A stretch of DNA of 64,000 nt from Gossypium raimondii (taxonomy: Eukaryota > Streptophyta > Magnoliopsida > Malvales > Malvaceae). The stretch covers positions 50,911,980 through 50,975,979 of the forward strand of contig NC_068575.1 in NCBI RefSeq assembly GCF_025698545.1. The letters run 5' to 3'. The notes beneath the pieces were generated by a model, which saw nothing but the letters and a program-made list of their open reading frames with translations, was not told the DNA's origin and searched no databases. This document shows, one piece after another, positions 10,771 to 22,559 of this stretch. Position numbers and translations under genes: made by a program. Position 1 is the first letter of the stretch, and each line of letters opens with the position of its first letter.

Positions 10771-13700
10771 ACTCATTCTGGAATATCTATGCTCACTTCA
10801 TTGCACTGCTGTCAATCAAATTAAAATCCACAAATATTATAACTTATTTTAATTACAAAAAGATATTTCCGTAATTTTTCTAATCGAGTTGGTGTCCAGT
10901 TGACTCGTGACACCAACACAATCATTGGCTTAAGTAATAGTAAATACATAACTAATTGAGATAATAAATTATGCGTATTAAAATAAAAATGTATACAACA
11001 TATTAAAATGAAGCTTTGGTTGAATATTAAAATAAAAATTAAAATAACCTCGAATCATATAACTTATTTTTATGTCATTATAAATATATAATTTTGATAA
11101 AATATAGGTTTTTAAATGGACTCACTAGATAGATAGGAGTAGGGATAAATATTGGGGAGAAAACTAAAGGTAATATATATAGTAGTGGAAAGAAGAGAGG
11201 GGAAGATAGCATAATATAAGAAATCTGATGATAACTTGTTAGTGAATTAATAATAGGAAAGTAATTAGTAAGATGGGCATGGGACCGGTCGGCCGCCCAT
11301 GCCAAAATGCTAATTTTCAACTCATGGATGCAAAGATGCATGAACGTGTGTTAAATGGTGGGAGTTTATGCTCAAACATTTTATTAAATGCTATAGATTC
11401 TGACAGTTATATTATTTAATAATTAATGTTTATGAAAATCCTAAATTGTTGTCATGGCCACATTCAATGTTTCATGCTCCAGTGACTCAACCGCTTAAGG
11501 TGGGAATTTAATTAGTGAAACTAGTAACGCATCAACGAAATTGGAGCCCTAAACCAAAAACAGATTTCTAGTTTGTGGGTGGCATACTCAAAACAAGTGT
11601 ACGGTCTTCCCACGTGATATAGCTAAGCAAGTGCATGAATCCATTCATCATCCTCATCCTTTAATTTTACCCAAGTAAAAAACAAAACATAAAGGAGTGT
11701 GTTGTTGGTCATGCATGTTGCCAATATAATAACCCTTTGCAATGTTGCCGTTTACGGTTTTTGGTTGGGGATCGAGATGAACAGATAATTGCATTAACAA
11801 AAGTGGAAAATGAACAGTTAGGCTTCATCACATTCATATATTAAAATGGATTATTTCCCACTTATAAAAGTAACACTGATTAGGCGTTTATACCAAATTC
11901 CATGAATCATCTTAGTTTTTAAAATCAAAATCAGCCTAGTTATTGTCTTCTTCTACGTTTACATGGTGGTCCCCCTTTTCTCTTTTTTCATCTGTTGAGC
12001 CCACTACTAACTATATTACATATTTACATGAAAAAAAATAATTAATTGAACAATCCATGGTAGTGAACTTTTAAGATTCAAAATTTATCCACTGTGAATT
12101 TTATTTAACTTTGTCCATTGATGTGTTTGATTAAATAAGGATGATTGTGTAATTTTTTACTTTATTAAAACAATAGTGGAGTGGGTTGCATTCACAGCGA
12201 AAATCATCTGGTGTTTGGAAGTCTTGAACTTGCTTGTCAATGGTCCAAACCAAATTGTTATTTGAAAAAGAAGAAAATGAGGATTAATGTATGGTTAGCG
12301 TTGAATTTCAAACGATAACTTAGTGGCTTGTGGTGGGGACAACAGAATCTAGATCGATCCCAGGGCTATGTCACCTATGAACAACATTTGGTTTAAATGC
12401 ATTGCACATGTAATAGAGACAGAGGATTAGATTACAAAAAGTGAGCATTACCAAGACGTCTACAATTTTGTCTTCTACTTAGGTTAGGGCACTGCAACAA
12501 TGTCATGATCAGTTGCAGCTTCTACGAAGTTGTTGGAGAGACAAACCTCGTACAATGGCGGGTTAAGAAGAAGGAAACCCTGTCCCTGTTTGAAATCAAT
12601 GTTGTATTTTTTTTTTATCACCAAGTAATTGAATTGATTTATTAATATTTCAATGTGAAAAGAAGATGGTGGGACCAGTTCCAGAAAGAGTCTTCTCCAT
12701 AGATTTAGAATGAATGCAGTTTCCTATTAAATTAATTTTGAGGAAGCGTGCACCATAATTACAAAACAAGAAGAGACCAAATTAAAAATGTTGTCCAGCA
12801 TACAAGGAATCGTTTGACTAAATTAATTAAAGTTTAGACTGATTCACCCATGTTACGTCGGTTAAGGTTGGGCTTTGAATTTCAGCATTCTCTTTGAATC
12901 ATATCTCCAAACTAAACCAATTCCTTGCTTCTCTATTTGATGCTGACAAACAAGCCTCTTCAACACCTTTAAGTTGTAGCAGCTGAAACTAAATTCAAAC
13001 CAGCAAAATAAACTTATTTCATAAAAAATATCATTTTGCTCCCCCATTTAAAATTTTTCATCTCTATTAATCTTTGAATTTACGCCTTTTATCTAATTAA
13101 ACCAAAATGAAAGAAAAATTATTATACATTAACTTTGTTGTTGTGACATTGTGACAATTCACGTGTATCCTATATTGGTAATTAATTATTTTTTAATTCA
13201 AAAAATGTAAAAAAGTATTTACAAAATATTGTAAAATTTTAAAAAAATTAATTAATTATTGATATTGTATCCATGTGGTAGTCCACATTTATAAAGGTTA
13301 AAATGATATTTTATAAAGTTAGGAGGTGGAAGAAATTTTGTTGAGTTAGGAGGTGAAATTTTGTTGAGGTGAAATTCATCCAAACTGATGGTCCAATTAT
13401 TGAACTCTATTTGGATAAATCCATCATGGAAACACTAATTTTGTTGGGCCCAGAGGGCTTTGGCAATGACTATAGATGTCAGATGATGCCTCCCTTAGTC
13501 CCTTATAAATCTATACTGTTTTTCAAACTTTTATTAAATTACATCACTTCCTTCAGGCCCACTCATTTAAAATTATGAATATTTATACTTTTAATATAAT
13601 TAATAAAAAATTATATACATTAAACTTTAAATTCATACCACCAACAGACACCAACTCATTTAGGTAAATTACTAAACTACCATTTATATTTGGAATGAGT

Positions 13701-14886
13701 TATATTCTTACAAAAGTATTTGTCTTCTTGCATTTTAAAAAAGGGAAAATATTTAGTACACTGCTAGTTGAATTTTTAGACTCCACGAGTAGGGTTAGAA
13801 GGTTGACAAGTGTCTTATAGAAGTATAATAAAATATTAAAAAATATATTTTTTTAAAAAGACACGTCAATTTTTCAAAACTATTTATAATTTTTTTAAAA
13901 AAAAAATACATGCCAATATATCAAATACTCACCCTTTAAATAAAAACAAGTAAAAAAAATTGCAAACAATGAGATTTGAACCCATACAATCAACATACAT
14001 AATACCTCAACTTTACCACTCCAATCAAAGCAATATAATAACATTTTGACATTTTGATAACATGTTTTTTTTATACAATACCACTCATAATCCCTCCCAA
14101 CTCTTTTTCTTAAATAGAAAAATAAATGCATTTTAGCGTTTCCTACATTGGCAGCAAGATCGATGCCAACTAAGCTAAAACATTTTATTATGATGATAGT
14201 AAAATGAGCAAGAAAGTAATTAGAGTGCATCTAATATTCATAATCACATGTATTTACTTTTGTAAAATTATTTTCACTCACAATTTAAACTCATATGTTT
14301 TGTTTTAATTTCATACCTATTGCATGTATAATGTTATTATGGTTGGTTTCAAATAATATGTTTCATTATTCGTTGAATACTATTTTTAAAAGTACACATG
14401 TCAATTGCGTTTTAACTCGATTGGTATGAACATTGTTGTTAATGCAGGAAAATATGAGTTGGAGAGGGGCTATGGATAGTTTTAAATATTGTCTCAAAAA
14501 TAACAGATGAGATTGTTAAAAAATAAAAAAAAGCATTGTCTTCCGAAATTATTAGTTTTTTTTCTACCCAACAAAGATGATGCTATGCTACTATGGTTTT
14601 CTAATTTGTAACAATAGAACAGTAGAAGAGCATTAAGGAAAGGCAGCTATATATTAATTGCAAACCAACGGCAAAATGAATCCACTGAACGTAGAGCCGC
14701 CATCTCAGACTTGTCAGCACTAGCATCATGATTCATGAAGCTCCCTCCTCTCACTAAACTTTCTGCAACAAAAAGAAAACCATTACTACTGTCTACTAGC
14801 TTTTTCATATATCCACTCCAACGAAGTTTCCTAGCAATAACCATTTCCAACCGTCAGCTATGACTATGCTTTTCTTTCTAATAATT
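10771..14886. other. intergenic, no gene recognised
   Basis: About 4.1 kb of AT-rich sequence with only short frames, none showing a known domain or plausible splicing partners. A minor local repeat built on TTAGGAGGTG(A/G)A lies at 13319-13365. Distal regulatory DNA of the ERF gene at 14978 may lie here but nothing specific can be shown. Confidence 0.55.
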
Positions 14887-14893
14887 TATAAAT
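14887..14893 (+). promoter_or_regulatory. possible TATA box of the ERF098-like gene
   Basis: TATAAAT lies 85-91 bp upstream of the ATG at 14978, a reasonable spacing for a plant core promoter with a short leader. Position and motif only. Confidence 0.4.
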
Positions 14894-14977
14894 GCTATTG
14901 CTATTCATTCTTTTTTCCCAACTCAAGTTACGAGTCTTCATTTTTGTGAAACTACTTAATTTGGAAAAAATCAACCA

Positions 14978-15361
14978 ATGGAAGCACCTCAAGGAGGGAA
15001 GAAGTCGGGGAACATTAATGCAGAGGTTCGGTACAGGGGAATCCGGAGGAGGCCATGGGGAAAGTTTGCGGCGGAGATTCGTGACCCAACGAGGAATGGA
15101 GCACGGTTGTGGCTAGGAACATACGAGACGGCTGAAGAGGCTGCGAGAGCCTATGACAGGGCTGCCTTCGCTTTGCGGGGTCACTCGGCTATTCTCAACT
15201 TCCCAAACGAGCACCAATATCAGAACTCAACGTTTCCTCCATCCTCTTCTTCAGCTTCATCGTCTGCTACAGCACGAAGAACTGAAGTTATAGAATTTGA
15301 GTGCCTTGATAACAAGTTGCTGGAGGATCTTCTTGAAACGCAAGAAAAGCAACGGTCATAG
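14978..15361 (+). CDS. ERF098: small AP2/ERF factor with EDLL motif, ERF095-098 type
   Basis: Intronless 127-residue protein. The AP2 domain spans about residues 18-76 ([19 protein letters not shown] ... [19 protein letters not shown] ... GHSAILNFP), with the Ala and Asp in AAEIRD that mark ERF (B-group, GCC-box binding) rather than DREB proteins. A Ser-rich linker (about 88-98) leads to [18 protein letters not shown] at 103-120, which fits the EDLL activation motif defined in Arabidopsis ERF98/TDR1. The size matches the group IX small ERFs (about 120-140 residues). It is a likely nuclear activator in ethylene, jasmonate or stress signalling. The start is the first in-frame ATG, with CAACC before it. 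ERF095, 096 and 097 are close paralogues, so the exact name is uncertain; the subgroup is secure. Confidence 0.9.
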   Translation: MEAPQGGKKSGNINAEVRYRGIRRRPWGKFAAEIRDPTRNGARLWLGTYETAEEAARAYDRAAFALRGHSAILNFPNEHQYQNSTFPPSSSSASSSATARRTEVIEFECLDNKLLEDLLETQEKQRS

Positions 15362-16305
15362 TGAAAAAGTTGTTTTAACAACTTTGTATTATTCATTTAC
15401 CCATATTTCATTTGATTTTGCATTCTTTTTAAATCTTTGTTAGAAATTGCTATTGTATTTGGAATTTATTAATGAATTTTGTATTATTCTCAAAGGAAGG
15501 AGAGAGCAACAGCCCATGGCGGCTGTCAAAGTAAAAACCAAAAAGCACATGCTTAGGATCAGAACAGTAATGTGGAAGATTAGACTAAAGGTCAGCCAAA
15601 TGAAGTAAATGTCAATCCGTAGTCTCAATATGGAGCCATGAAATAACAAATAAAAATATTTATTTTTGCAGAACAAGTTCTCCAGAAATAACAATACTCA
15701 ACAGTTCTCAGTGTCAAAGACTGTTCAATAGTCAAACATCACAACCTCCAAACATCATAAAACATGTATGAAATTAACAACATATGATTTGGGTTTAGAA
15801 TGAACATTCCATTTCTTCCAATACTTGGAAGGCTGTTTCAAACCCTGGAGCCCAAATAAAGAAATTTAAACCAAACAAACAAGTCCACTAACAAATCAAA
15901 TCCTACTTCCCAAAGTTAGGGTTTAGAATGAAATTACCATTTCTTCCAATACTTGGAAGGCTGTTCTCCATCACACAATCACAAGTTACAAAGCCAAACA
16001 TACCCCCAACTGTCATAAAGTTGTTCTCTCTATCATCTATCCCACTATCACCATCTTCTGACCACATTGACTATAACTGTGAGTATATAATATAACCCAG
16101 AAGCACTTTGCTTGCTAACATACACCCTACCATGTAATGTGTTCCTCCAAATCTAAACTTCGATTCATTTATGGTACTATACTCAGATATGTAACAGCAG
16201 CGAGGACACCAAAAACAAGTCCAAGCTTATATTGGTATCTGTTACCATTACTAAAGACGATAGAGAACATCCCACAAACAAAGCATATCAATATCGGGGA
16301 AGCTT
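15362..16305. other. intergenic / 3'UTRs of the flanking convergent genes
   Basis: The ERF gene (plus) and the cis-prenyltransferase gene (minus) converge here. No further gene is seen. Contains the 128-bp-spaced duplicate listed separately. Confidence 0.55.
15791..15967. repeat. direct repeat of about 48 bp, spaced 128 bp
   Basis: GGGTTTAGAATGAA followed shortly by CCATTTCTTCCAATACTTGG and AAGGCTGTT occurs at 15791-15837 and again at 15919-15965. It lies downstream of, and may be transcribed with, the minus-strand prenyltransferase gene. Confidence 0.7.
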
Positions 16306-17175
16306 TTATGACTGCTTCCTTTGCTTGTCCAAGTAAAAATGAATTTGCTGAAAATTCAATATGGCCCACAGAAATTGACGAAAACCAATCTCCGGCCAAA
16401 GAACCGAAGGCGAGTATAAATAGCAGTTTGCACTCTGCCATAAAAGAAAATTGCTCAAACGTGTCTCACCAGAAGTACGTATTATGATATCAGGGTCAGG
16501 TGCAGCTGCCATATACATATGCTTCTCGATATCAGTAAGTTTTATAAGGTGATCCATTTCATCCTGTTCATACCCTCCAAGGCTGATTAAGCCATAACCT
16601 GCTCCACTTGAATTCAATAGAGTAATTTCATCCCATTTTTCTTCACAAGATTCTTGAACAGCATGCATGATCTCATTAGTGGAAGTGTAGGCAACACAAA
16701 TGGACAAGACTGCCTTGGAGTTCTTAGCAGTGGCAAGCATAGCTCTCTCCGCTGCCAACCTAACTGGTTCACTCAAGAGTTTCAGGTTCCCTGAAAATAT
16801 AACTCTAACACCATAGCGGTTGACAATGCTCTGTTCCTTGAGTATCTCTTCAATCTTTTCTAGCATCAAGTCCATCAACGATTGAACTTCTTCAGGACTT
16901 CGCTTGAAATTTTCAATGCTGAAGGCATAGACTGTTACGTATCTCACACCAAATTCGTAGCAGTACTTGAGCATGGACATGAGAGCTGAAAATCCAATTT
17001 TATGGCCTGCTCCTTCCATCAACTTGCACTTCTTTGTGAATCTCCGATTCCCATCCATAATAAATGCAATATGATTAGGTATGGGACCAACAGAAAGAAT
17101 GCAAAATATGCATTTCTGCAATAAACTAACTAAGTTGCCATATATCTGGATCACTCTCTCTCTAATTCTCTCCAT
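16306..17175 (-). CDS. cis-prenyltransferase (dehydrodolichyl diphosphate synthase type)
   Basis: 289-residue protein in one coding exon. It should condense isopentenyl diphosphate units onto farnesyl diphosphate to build the dolichol precursor, at the ER membrane. Family motifs are in order: HIAFIMDGNRR at 35-45 with the catalytic/Mg-binding Asp41; TVYAFSIENF at 81-90; and IIIRTSGETRLSNFLLWQ at 230-247 with the diphosphate-binding Arg residues. These mark a catalytic subunit, not the NgBR/LEW1-type partner. Length suits a plant eukaryotic-type enzyme with a short N-terminal hydrophobic stretch (about 12-30) and no plastid transit peptide. The frame is open 36 codons further upstream, but that part reads through a probable 5'UTR intron, so ATG 17173-17175 was chosen. 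Rubber/polyprenol-type CPTs share the fold; the product chain length cannot be told. Confidence 0.92.
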   Translation of the reverse strand: MERIRERVIQIYGNLVSLLQKCIFCILSVGPIPNHIAFIMDGNRRFTKKCKLMEGAGHKIGFSALMSMLKYCYEFGVRYVTVYAFSIENFKRSPEEVQSLMDLMLEKIEEILKEQSIVNRYGVRVIFSGNLKLLSEPVRLAAERAMLATAKNSKAVLSICVAYTSTNEIMHAVQESCEEKWDEITLLNSSGAGYGLISLGGYEQDEMDHLIKLTDIEKHMYMAAAPDPDIIIRTSGETRLSNFLLWQSANCYLYSPSVLWPEIGFRQFLWAILNFQQIHFYLDKQRKQS

Positions 17176-18300
17176 ATCAAAACCTAGTAAGGATTTGAAA
17201 TCTGTAAGAACTGTCAAAATGGAGAAGAGAAAGAATTGAAATTTGGTTAATATATGTAGGGAAAATATTTCACAATCTATCAATCAAATATGATGTGACT
17301 ATTAAGTAGCAATTAAACATGGCTAAAGATTTAGACAAGAAAAATGTCACAATGTTTTGATAAATGAGGATAGTTGGTAAGTTTCATGCTCATGTTTGAA
17401 CTCCTTGCATCAGACCTATAGGCTGTTTGTTCAGGTCCTAAAGGACTGTTCCCCAGTTCATCATGACTAAAGAACCAGAAAAGCAGAAGCGTTAAGAAAT
17501 CAAATAATAGCCAATACTGCTTCTGGAAGAGAACTGATGGAAATGTGTATCTTTAAACAGCAAAGCATAGCACATCTAGACTAGAGGTTCCTGACTTTAA
17601 GACACCACAATACCTAGTAAACTCACTTAACTGTTAATATGTTACTTTGCCTCGGGCAAAACCCAAATGACCATTGAAACTAAATAACAAGCACGAGAAG
17701 GTACAGGGTTGTATTGATCCCAATACTGGTAGATCAAAAAGCTTGGATTTTTTTGACTAGATTGCCAAGGACATAGTGCATAAGAGAAAAAAACGGATTG
17801 CAGAGACGCTCAAAACACACAAAAGGTAAGCAAGGAACTAGTGCATATTCTTTACGTTGAACAAGAAAGATTAAGTTTCGAACTTGTAAAAGAATAACTT
17901 AACAAGAGCAAGTAACCAATGCCTAATTAAAGCATCAAAACCCAGACTTTTCTTTATTATTGGTAACTAAGCAACCACTACCGCATAGATTCAATTTAAG
18001 CACTAGTCAATTCTAAACACCCAAAACCCAAACTTGGTATCCAGCATTGGTGATAAAAAGAAGGTATTTTTCTTTTACAATCGAATCAAATAAAAAAAGA
18101 AGTAATAATCGGGTTGGTTAAAATCAAGAACAAAAAGAATCAAAACATTAGATTCAGATTCCAGAAATTCCTTTGGTTTGTAAGGCAACCAAAGCAGTAG
18201 AGTTGGACTGGTTACCTTCGGATGTTGGATCGATTTCGAGAAACCCAAATTTGCCTCTTCCTCTGTTCTTTGACTTTGCTCCAAGATTTTGGATGGATTA
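17176..18300 (-). other. 5'UTR and leader intron of the cis-prenyltransferase gene
   Basis: Reading the minus strand, a first non-coding exon near 18300-18216 ends CATCCGAAG|GTAACC, a good donor at 18215-18214. A T-rich tract followed by CATTTTGACAG ends at 17211, a good acceptor; TTCTTACAG ending at 17202 is an alternative. The predicted intron is about 1.0 kb (17211-18215) and places ATG 17175 some 35 nt into exon 2. Leader introns are common in plant housekeeping genes and often raise expression. Inferred from splice motifs only. Confidence 0.6.
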
Positions 18301-19552
18301 TAACTATTTTTAATGTTGTATTAGTTGAAACACTGATAATGGCTGACACTTGAACGGTTGAACAAACTATTTAGACCAAAAAACAGGGCTTGGATCCGAT
18401 TAGGCTCCCAGCGCCCATGTTGGGCAAAGTAGGCCTGACCCAATCCATTACTTGCTTGATATGGAAGTTAACAAAAGAGAGATTGATAGATTATTCACTA
18501 CTAATAAATTTGTAAAAATATTTATATAAATATTAAATATACGAATTTATAATATTTTGAGTTTGAATCATATCATGTGTATATATTTTTTATATTTTAT
18601 ATAAAAACATAAAAGGATAAGAATATTTTCAAAACTTTATTTAACCCCTTTGTTAATATAGGAGTTTTAATAAATTTTCAATTAAATTAAGATTCGGTTG
18701 AGAGTAGCATTAACTCAATCAAAACTTTAAATGTCTATTACTAAAAGAGGTTTAATTTATTTATTTTAATAATTTTCATTACCAAATTCATATAAAATTA
18801 TTTTATATCAACTTTTTCTAGCTTTACAATTATATGTGAATATCGCTTATAAAAATAGATTTTACATTGAATCTTATATAAGTTTAAATTCTAATTTATT
18901 AATTATAAACAATTTGTTCCAAAAAAATATGACTTAGATATAATTTATTTATCATATTTTAGTTGCAAATAATTCAGTTTCTATTCCAAACACTATTATT
19001 TCAATTGAATTTTAGTTTTAGTTCTTTCAACAATTTTACTTTATTTTTGTTTCTACTTCAACCGAATCAATTCAAGGGTTTCACAAATCAAAGCTTCAAC
19101 AAATATTTTCGGATTTAGATTTCTCTTCTCCCTTCTCTTATTTTTACATTTTATTTGAATGGGCAATATTCGAGTAGAGAAAGTTGCATCTAGTATGGCC
19201 AAGAACTAAAAACCCTTGGAAGGTTGACAAGCGAAAGTGAGACTGATTGACTGAGGGTTCAGGGTTTACCATAATTTAGTTGGAATAGGTTAAGTGAGAT
19301 TAAACCCTAATATTGACGACACCAGGAAGTAACTTAGGTAGAGGAGGCCGAAAGAATAATCTACTTAGCACCAACTTAATCTAATCCGATTTAAGCTATC
19401 AGGCGAAAGATAAGTAGGTTGAATCCATCAATTAATCTGGCTATAGGCCGAAAGGTATTAACTAGGTTAATCCTTAGCTAATTTGTTAAAAACCTCAATC
19501 TAAAGTTAATCATGAACACAAATGCAATTTAATCTTCTGTCTACTTAATTTA
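18301..19552. other. intergenic; weak imperfect repeats, no gene
   Basis: Upstream region of the prenyltransferase gene, then AT-rich DNA. Between 19340 and 19460 three blocks built on (A/G)GG(C)CGAAAG recur about 50-60 bp apart. This resembles retroelement leader sequence but I could not assign it. Confidence 0.4.
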
Positions 19553-21734
19553 TGTAACACCTCTTATCCGGTCTGGTCACCGAATCCAAGTTACGAGATG
19601 CTACCGTAAAATACAGGAACATTTACATGCAAAGTTTAATAAGAAATTCTGTTTTAAAATCATTAAAACTATTCTAAACACATTTAAAAGCAATCATCAA
19701 TAGATTCAAGCATGTTTAAGATTCAAATGGAAAATTTTAAAACACAACGTGCCAAGGTTATCCGCCAAAAATAAGTTTCGCCAAATGACTACCCGCCAAA
19801 TGATTAACTGCTAAAGATGATACACAAATCCGTCCGCCAAATTTCTCACATATACTCCACAAGCCATAACCGCTCACTCCCTAACGTGTCCACCATGTTG
19901 GTTTGCCTCTAGAAAATACGCCATATCAACTGGATTTCATATAGTCCGCATATTAAGTCACGCTTGGACCATCCACCATGAATGCTCACACAATTACTAT
20001 CTACGGCTTTGAACATACTTTTAATATCCATTTAACAACCCATATTTATAAAGTCCACCATGAAACCAAAAATAACTTCACACATTCAAGGCATGCATTC
20101 ATTTCCATTCAAGCAATTAGTTATCAATGCCATACACATGAACAAACATCATCAATATATATAAATACCTATAATTTATATCATCAACTATTCATATTCA
20201 ATTCCTCAAAATAGACTTGTATACAATTTAAAATTATATACATGCCACTTGACCGAGTGTAGGATTAAAAGTAAAATCTATCGAAACATGAGTTGGATAG
20301 TGTGAGTTGTGGATTGATCCATCTGTCAGGTTCCGCAAAATATAACTACAAGAATAGGGAAATTAAACAGAGTAAACATTAAATACGCTTAGTAAGTTCA
20401 TAGGTTTAAAACATTAAAACTCACCTCACAAAACATTAATATAAATAACTTAACCAAAACACGTATTCCCCTGTCAACAAATTTCACATGTACAAGGTGA
20501 GTGCATCACATTGAATCATGTAGCATTTTCCATGCATTTTGTACCATTAAAACACAAGTCATTCCATCAAGCATTCTTACCTTTTTCCAAGATATATATA
20601 TATATATGTATATATATCACCATAAAATCAATGACACCCTTACTTTAAGTAGTCAACCAGACAAATTTTTGTGAATAGAAATGGATATACGGGTAACCAA
20701 TTGAAACACACCAGTTTGCTCATAAGAGCTATTTCGTTCGATAACACGCCAGTTTGTTGATAACAGCTATTCCATCCGATAACACGACAGTATACACGAA
20801 GAGATAAAATTGGAAATGCGCAACAAATGTTGGACTCCAATAACATCAATGAACTTCTTTCATCTTCTTCACATCCCTTTTACAACCCATACATCTCGCA
20901 ATAACCTATTGACATGCTAATTGTATCCTTTGCTCATTTGGGCTCTATATACATATTTGAATATTCCTTTTTTACCATTTAATACCTTTCTCGCGTTATG
21001 TGCCAATTTGCTAACATTTTCTATATTCATTCAAACTCAAAAATTTCATAATTAAACACAACATCACCATATGAACTTACTTGGTATAGCAACAAAAGTA
21101 TAATATCAAAGATTAATTCATGATCTTTCCTTTTCCTTTGTTATCTACTAGTTGATTTGGTTCTTGATCTATACATTAATACATTCAATTCATGAATGAC
21201 AACTCTTCAAAACTTAACAATTTTGAAATCAGACATATAGGTTAGCTAAATCGAGATACAACAATCTCAAAAATGTAAAATTCATGAAGAATTGAGTTTG
21301 AAAGCACTTATATGCAAAGCCGATTGTTCAAAACTACCTAGAGCTTTTTTTTCTTTCTTCTTTAATAGAGATGGTTTCACTGGAAGAAGATGAGAATGAG
21401 ACTCTTTGTTTCCATCCACTAAATATTTCTATTTATATACCTCAACACTAACCAATATTTTCTAGGAAAATGTGGTTAATTGCCGCATAAAACCTATAAC
21501 AATTCTTATTAAATCCATTTAACTAGCTAACCAATAATGTGTAACTTTTACCATTCTTACAGTTTAGTCCTTGCATCTACATTATTAACTTGTCAACCAA
21601 ATTACCAATTCAAGAATTGATATAACACTATAACGGACTTGTAAATATTAATGAATAATATTTATTGACTCACTCATCAAAATCGTGGTCCTAATACCAC
21701 TATTTCTAACACTACTGAAAACCGAGCTATTACA
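19553..21734 (-). mobile_element. solo LTR, about 2.2 kb, TGTAACACC family
   Basis: Starts TGTAACACCTCTTATCCGG and ends GAGCTATTACA. Flanks are ATTTA (19548-19552) and ATTTG (21735-21739): a target duplication with one mismatch, consistent with an older insertion. It is called minus relative to copy B because its start matches the end of copy B in reverse complement. Repeats built on CCGCCAAATGA (19760-19850) and CGATAACACG(C/A)CAGT (20700-20800) lie inside. No coding domain. Its right end is part of a tandem triplication. Confidence 0.7.
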
Positions 21735-22483
21735 ATTTGATTGAAATTTGGATAGTTTACTTTAGAATTTATTTTCATGTTGTTTATAAATCATATCTCC
21801 ATTATTTTCTTTGTCGTAATATAATTAGTACATAAGTAGTATTTATACCTAATAATGTGTAACTTTTATCATTCTTACAGCTTTAGTCCTTATATCTACA
21901 TTACTAGTCAACCAAATTACCAAATCAAGAATTGATATAACACTATAATGACTTGTAAATATTAATGAATAATATTTATTGGCTCACTCATCAAAATCGT
22001 GGTCCTAATACCACTTTGCTTCCTACACTATTGAAAATTGAGTCATTACAATTTGATTGAAATTTGGATGGTTTACTTTAGAATTTATTTTCATGTTGTT
22101 TATAAATCATCTCTATATTTTCTTTGTCGTACTACATTTAGTACGTAATTAGTATTTATACCTAGTAATGTGTAACTCTTACCATTATTACGCTTTAGTC
22201 CTTACATCTACATTACTAACTTTTCAACCAAATTACCAATTCAAGAATTAATATAACATTATAACAAACTTGTAAATATTAATAAATAATATTTATTGAC
22301 TCACTCATCAAAACCGTGGTCCTAATACCACTATTTCTACACTATTAAAAACTCGAAATTTACAATTTGATTGAAATTTAGATAGTTTACTTTAGAATTT
22401 ATTTTCATGTTGTTTATAAATCATCTCTCCATTATTTGTTTTGTCGTAATATAATTAGCATGTAAGTAGTATTTATACCTACT
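21536..22483. repeat. three tandem copies of a ~316-bp unit across the LTR end
   Basis: Units begin with AATGTGTAAC at 21536, 21854 and 22167, and a fourth begins at 22484 but soon diverges; spacings are 318, 313 and 317 bp. Each unit holds the last ~200 bp of the LTR, its terminal TTACA, and ~115 bp of the flanking DNA (AATTTGATTGAAATTT onward), so the block must have been copied after the LTR inserted. The copies differ by scattered substitutions, so the event is not recent. Confidence 0.88.
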
Positions 22484-22559
22484 AATGTGTTAATTTTCAA
22501 TTTAGTTTAAACAAGCCTCCCTTGGGTACGATTATCGAAATACTTCTTAGTGTTTCGTT

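Noticed and set aside
14647..14850. 67-codon minus frame in the ERF upstream region
   Set aside because: No homology recognised, and no promoter or splice support; most likely chance.
16169..16441. 90-codon minus frame with hydrophobic segments
   Set aside because: Overlaps the end of the prenyltransferase coding region in another phase; the family motifs are all in the frame that ends at 16306.
16137..16487. 116-codon plus frame overlapping the prenyltransferase gene
   Set aside because: Antisense shadow of the conserved C-terminal coding region.
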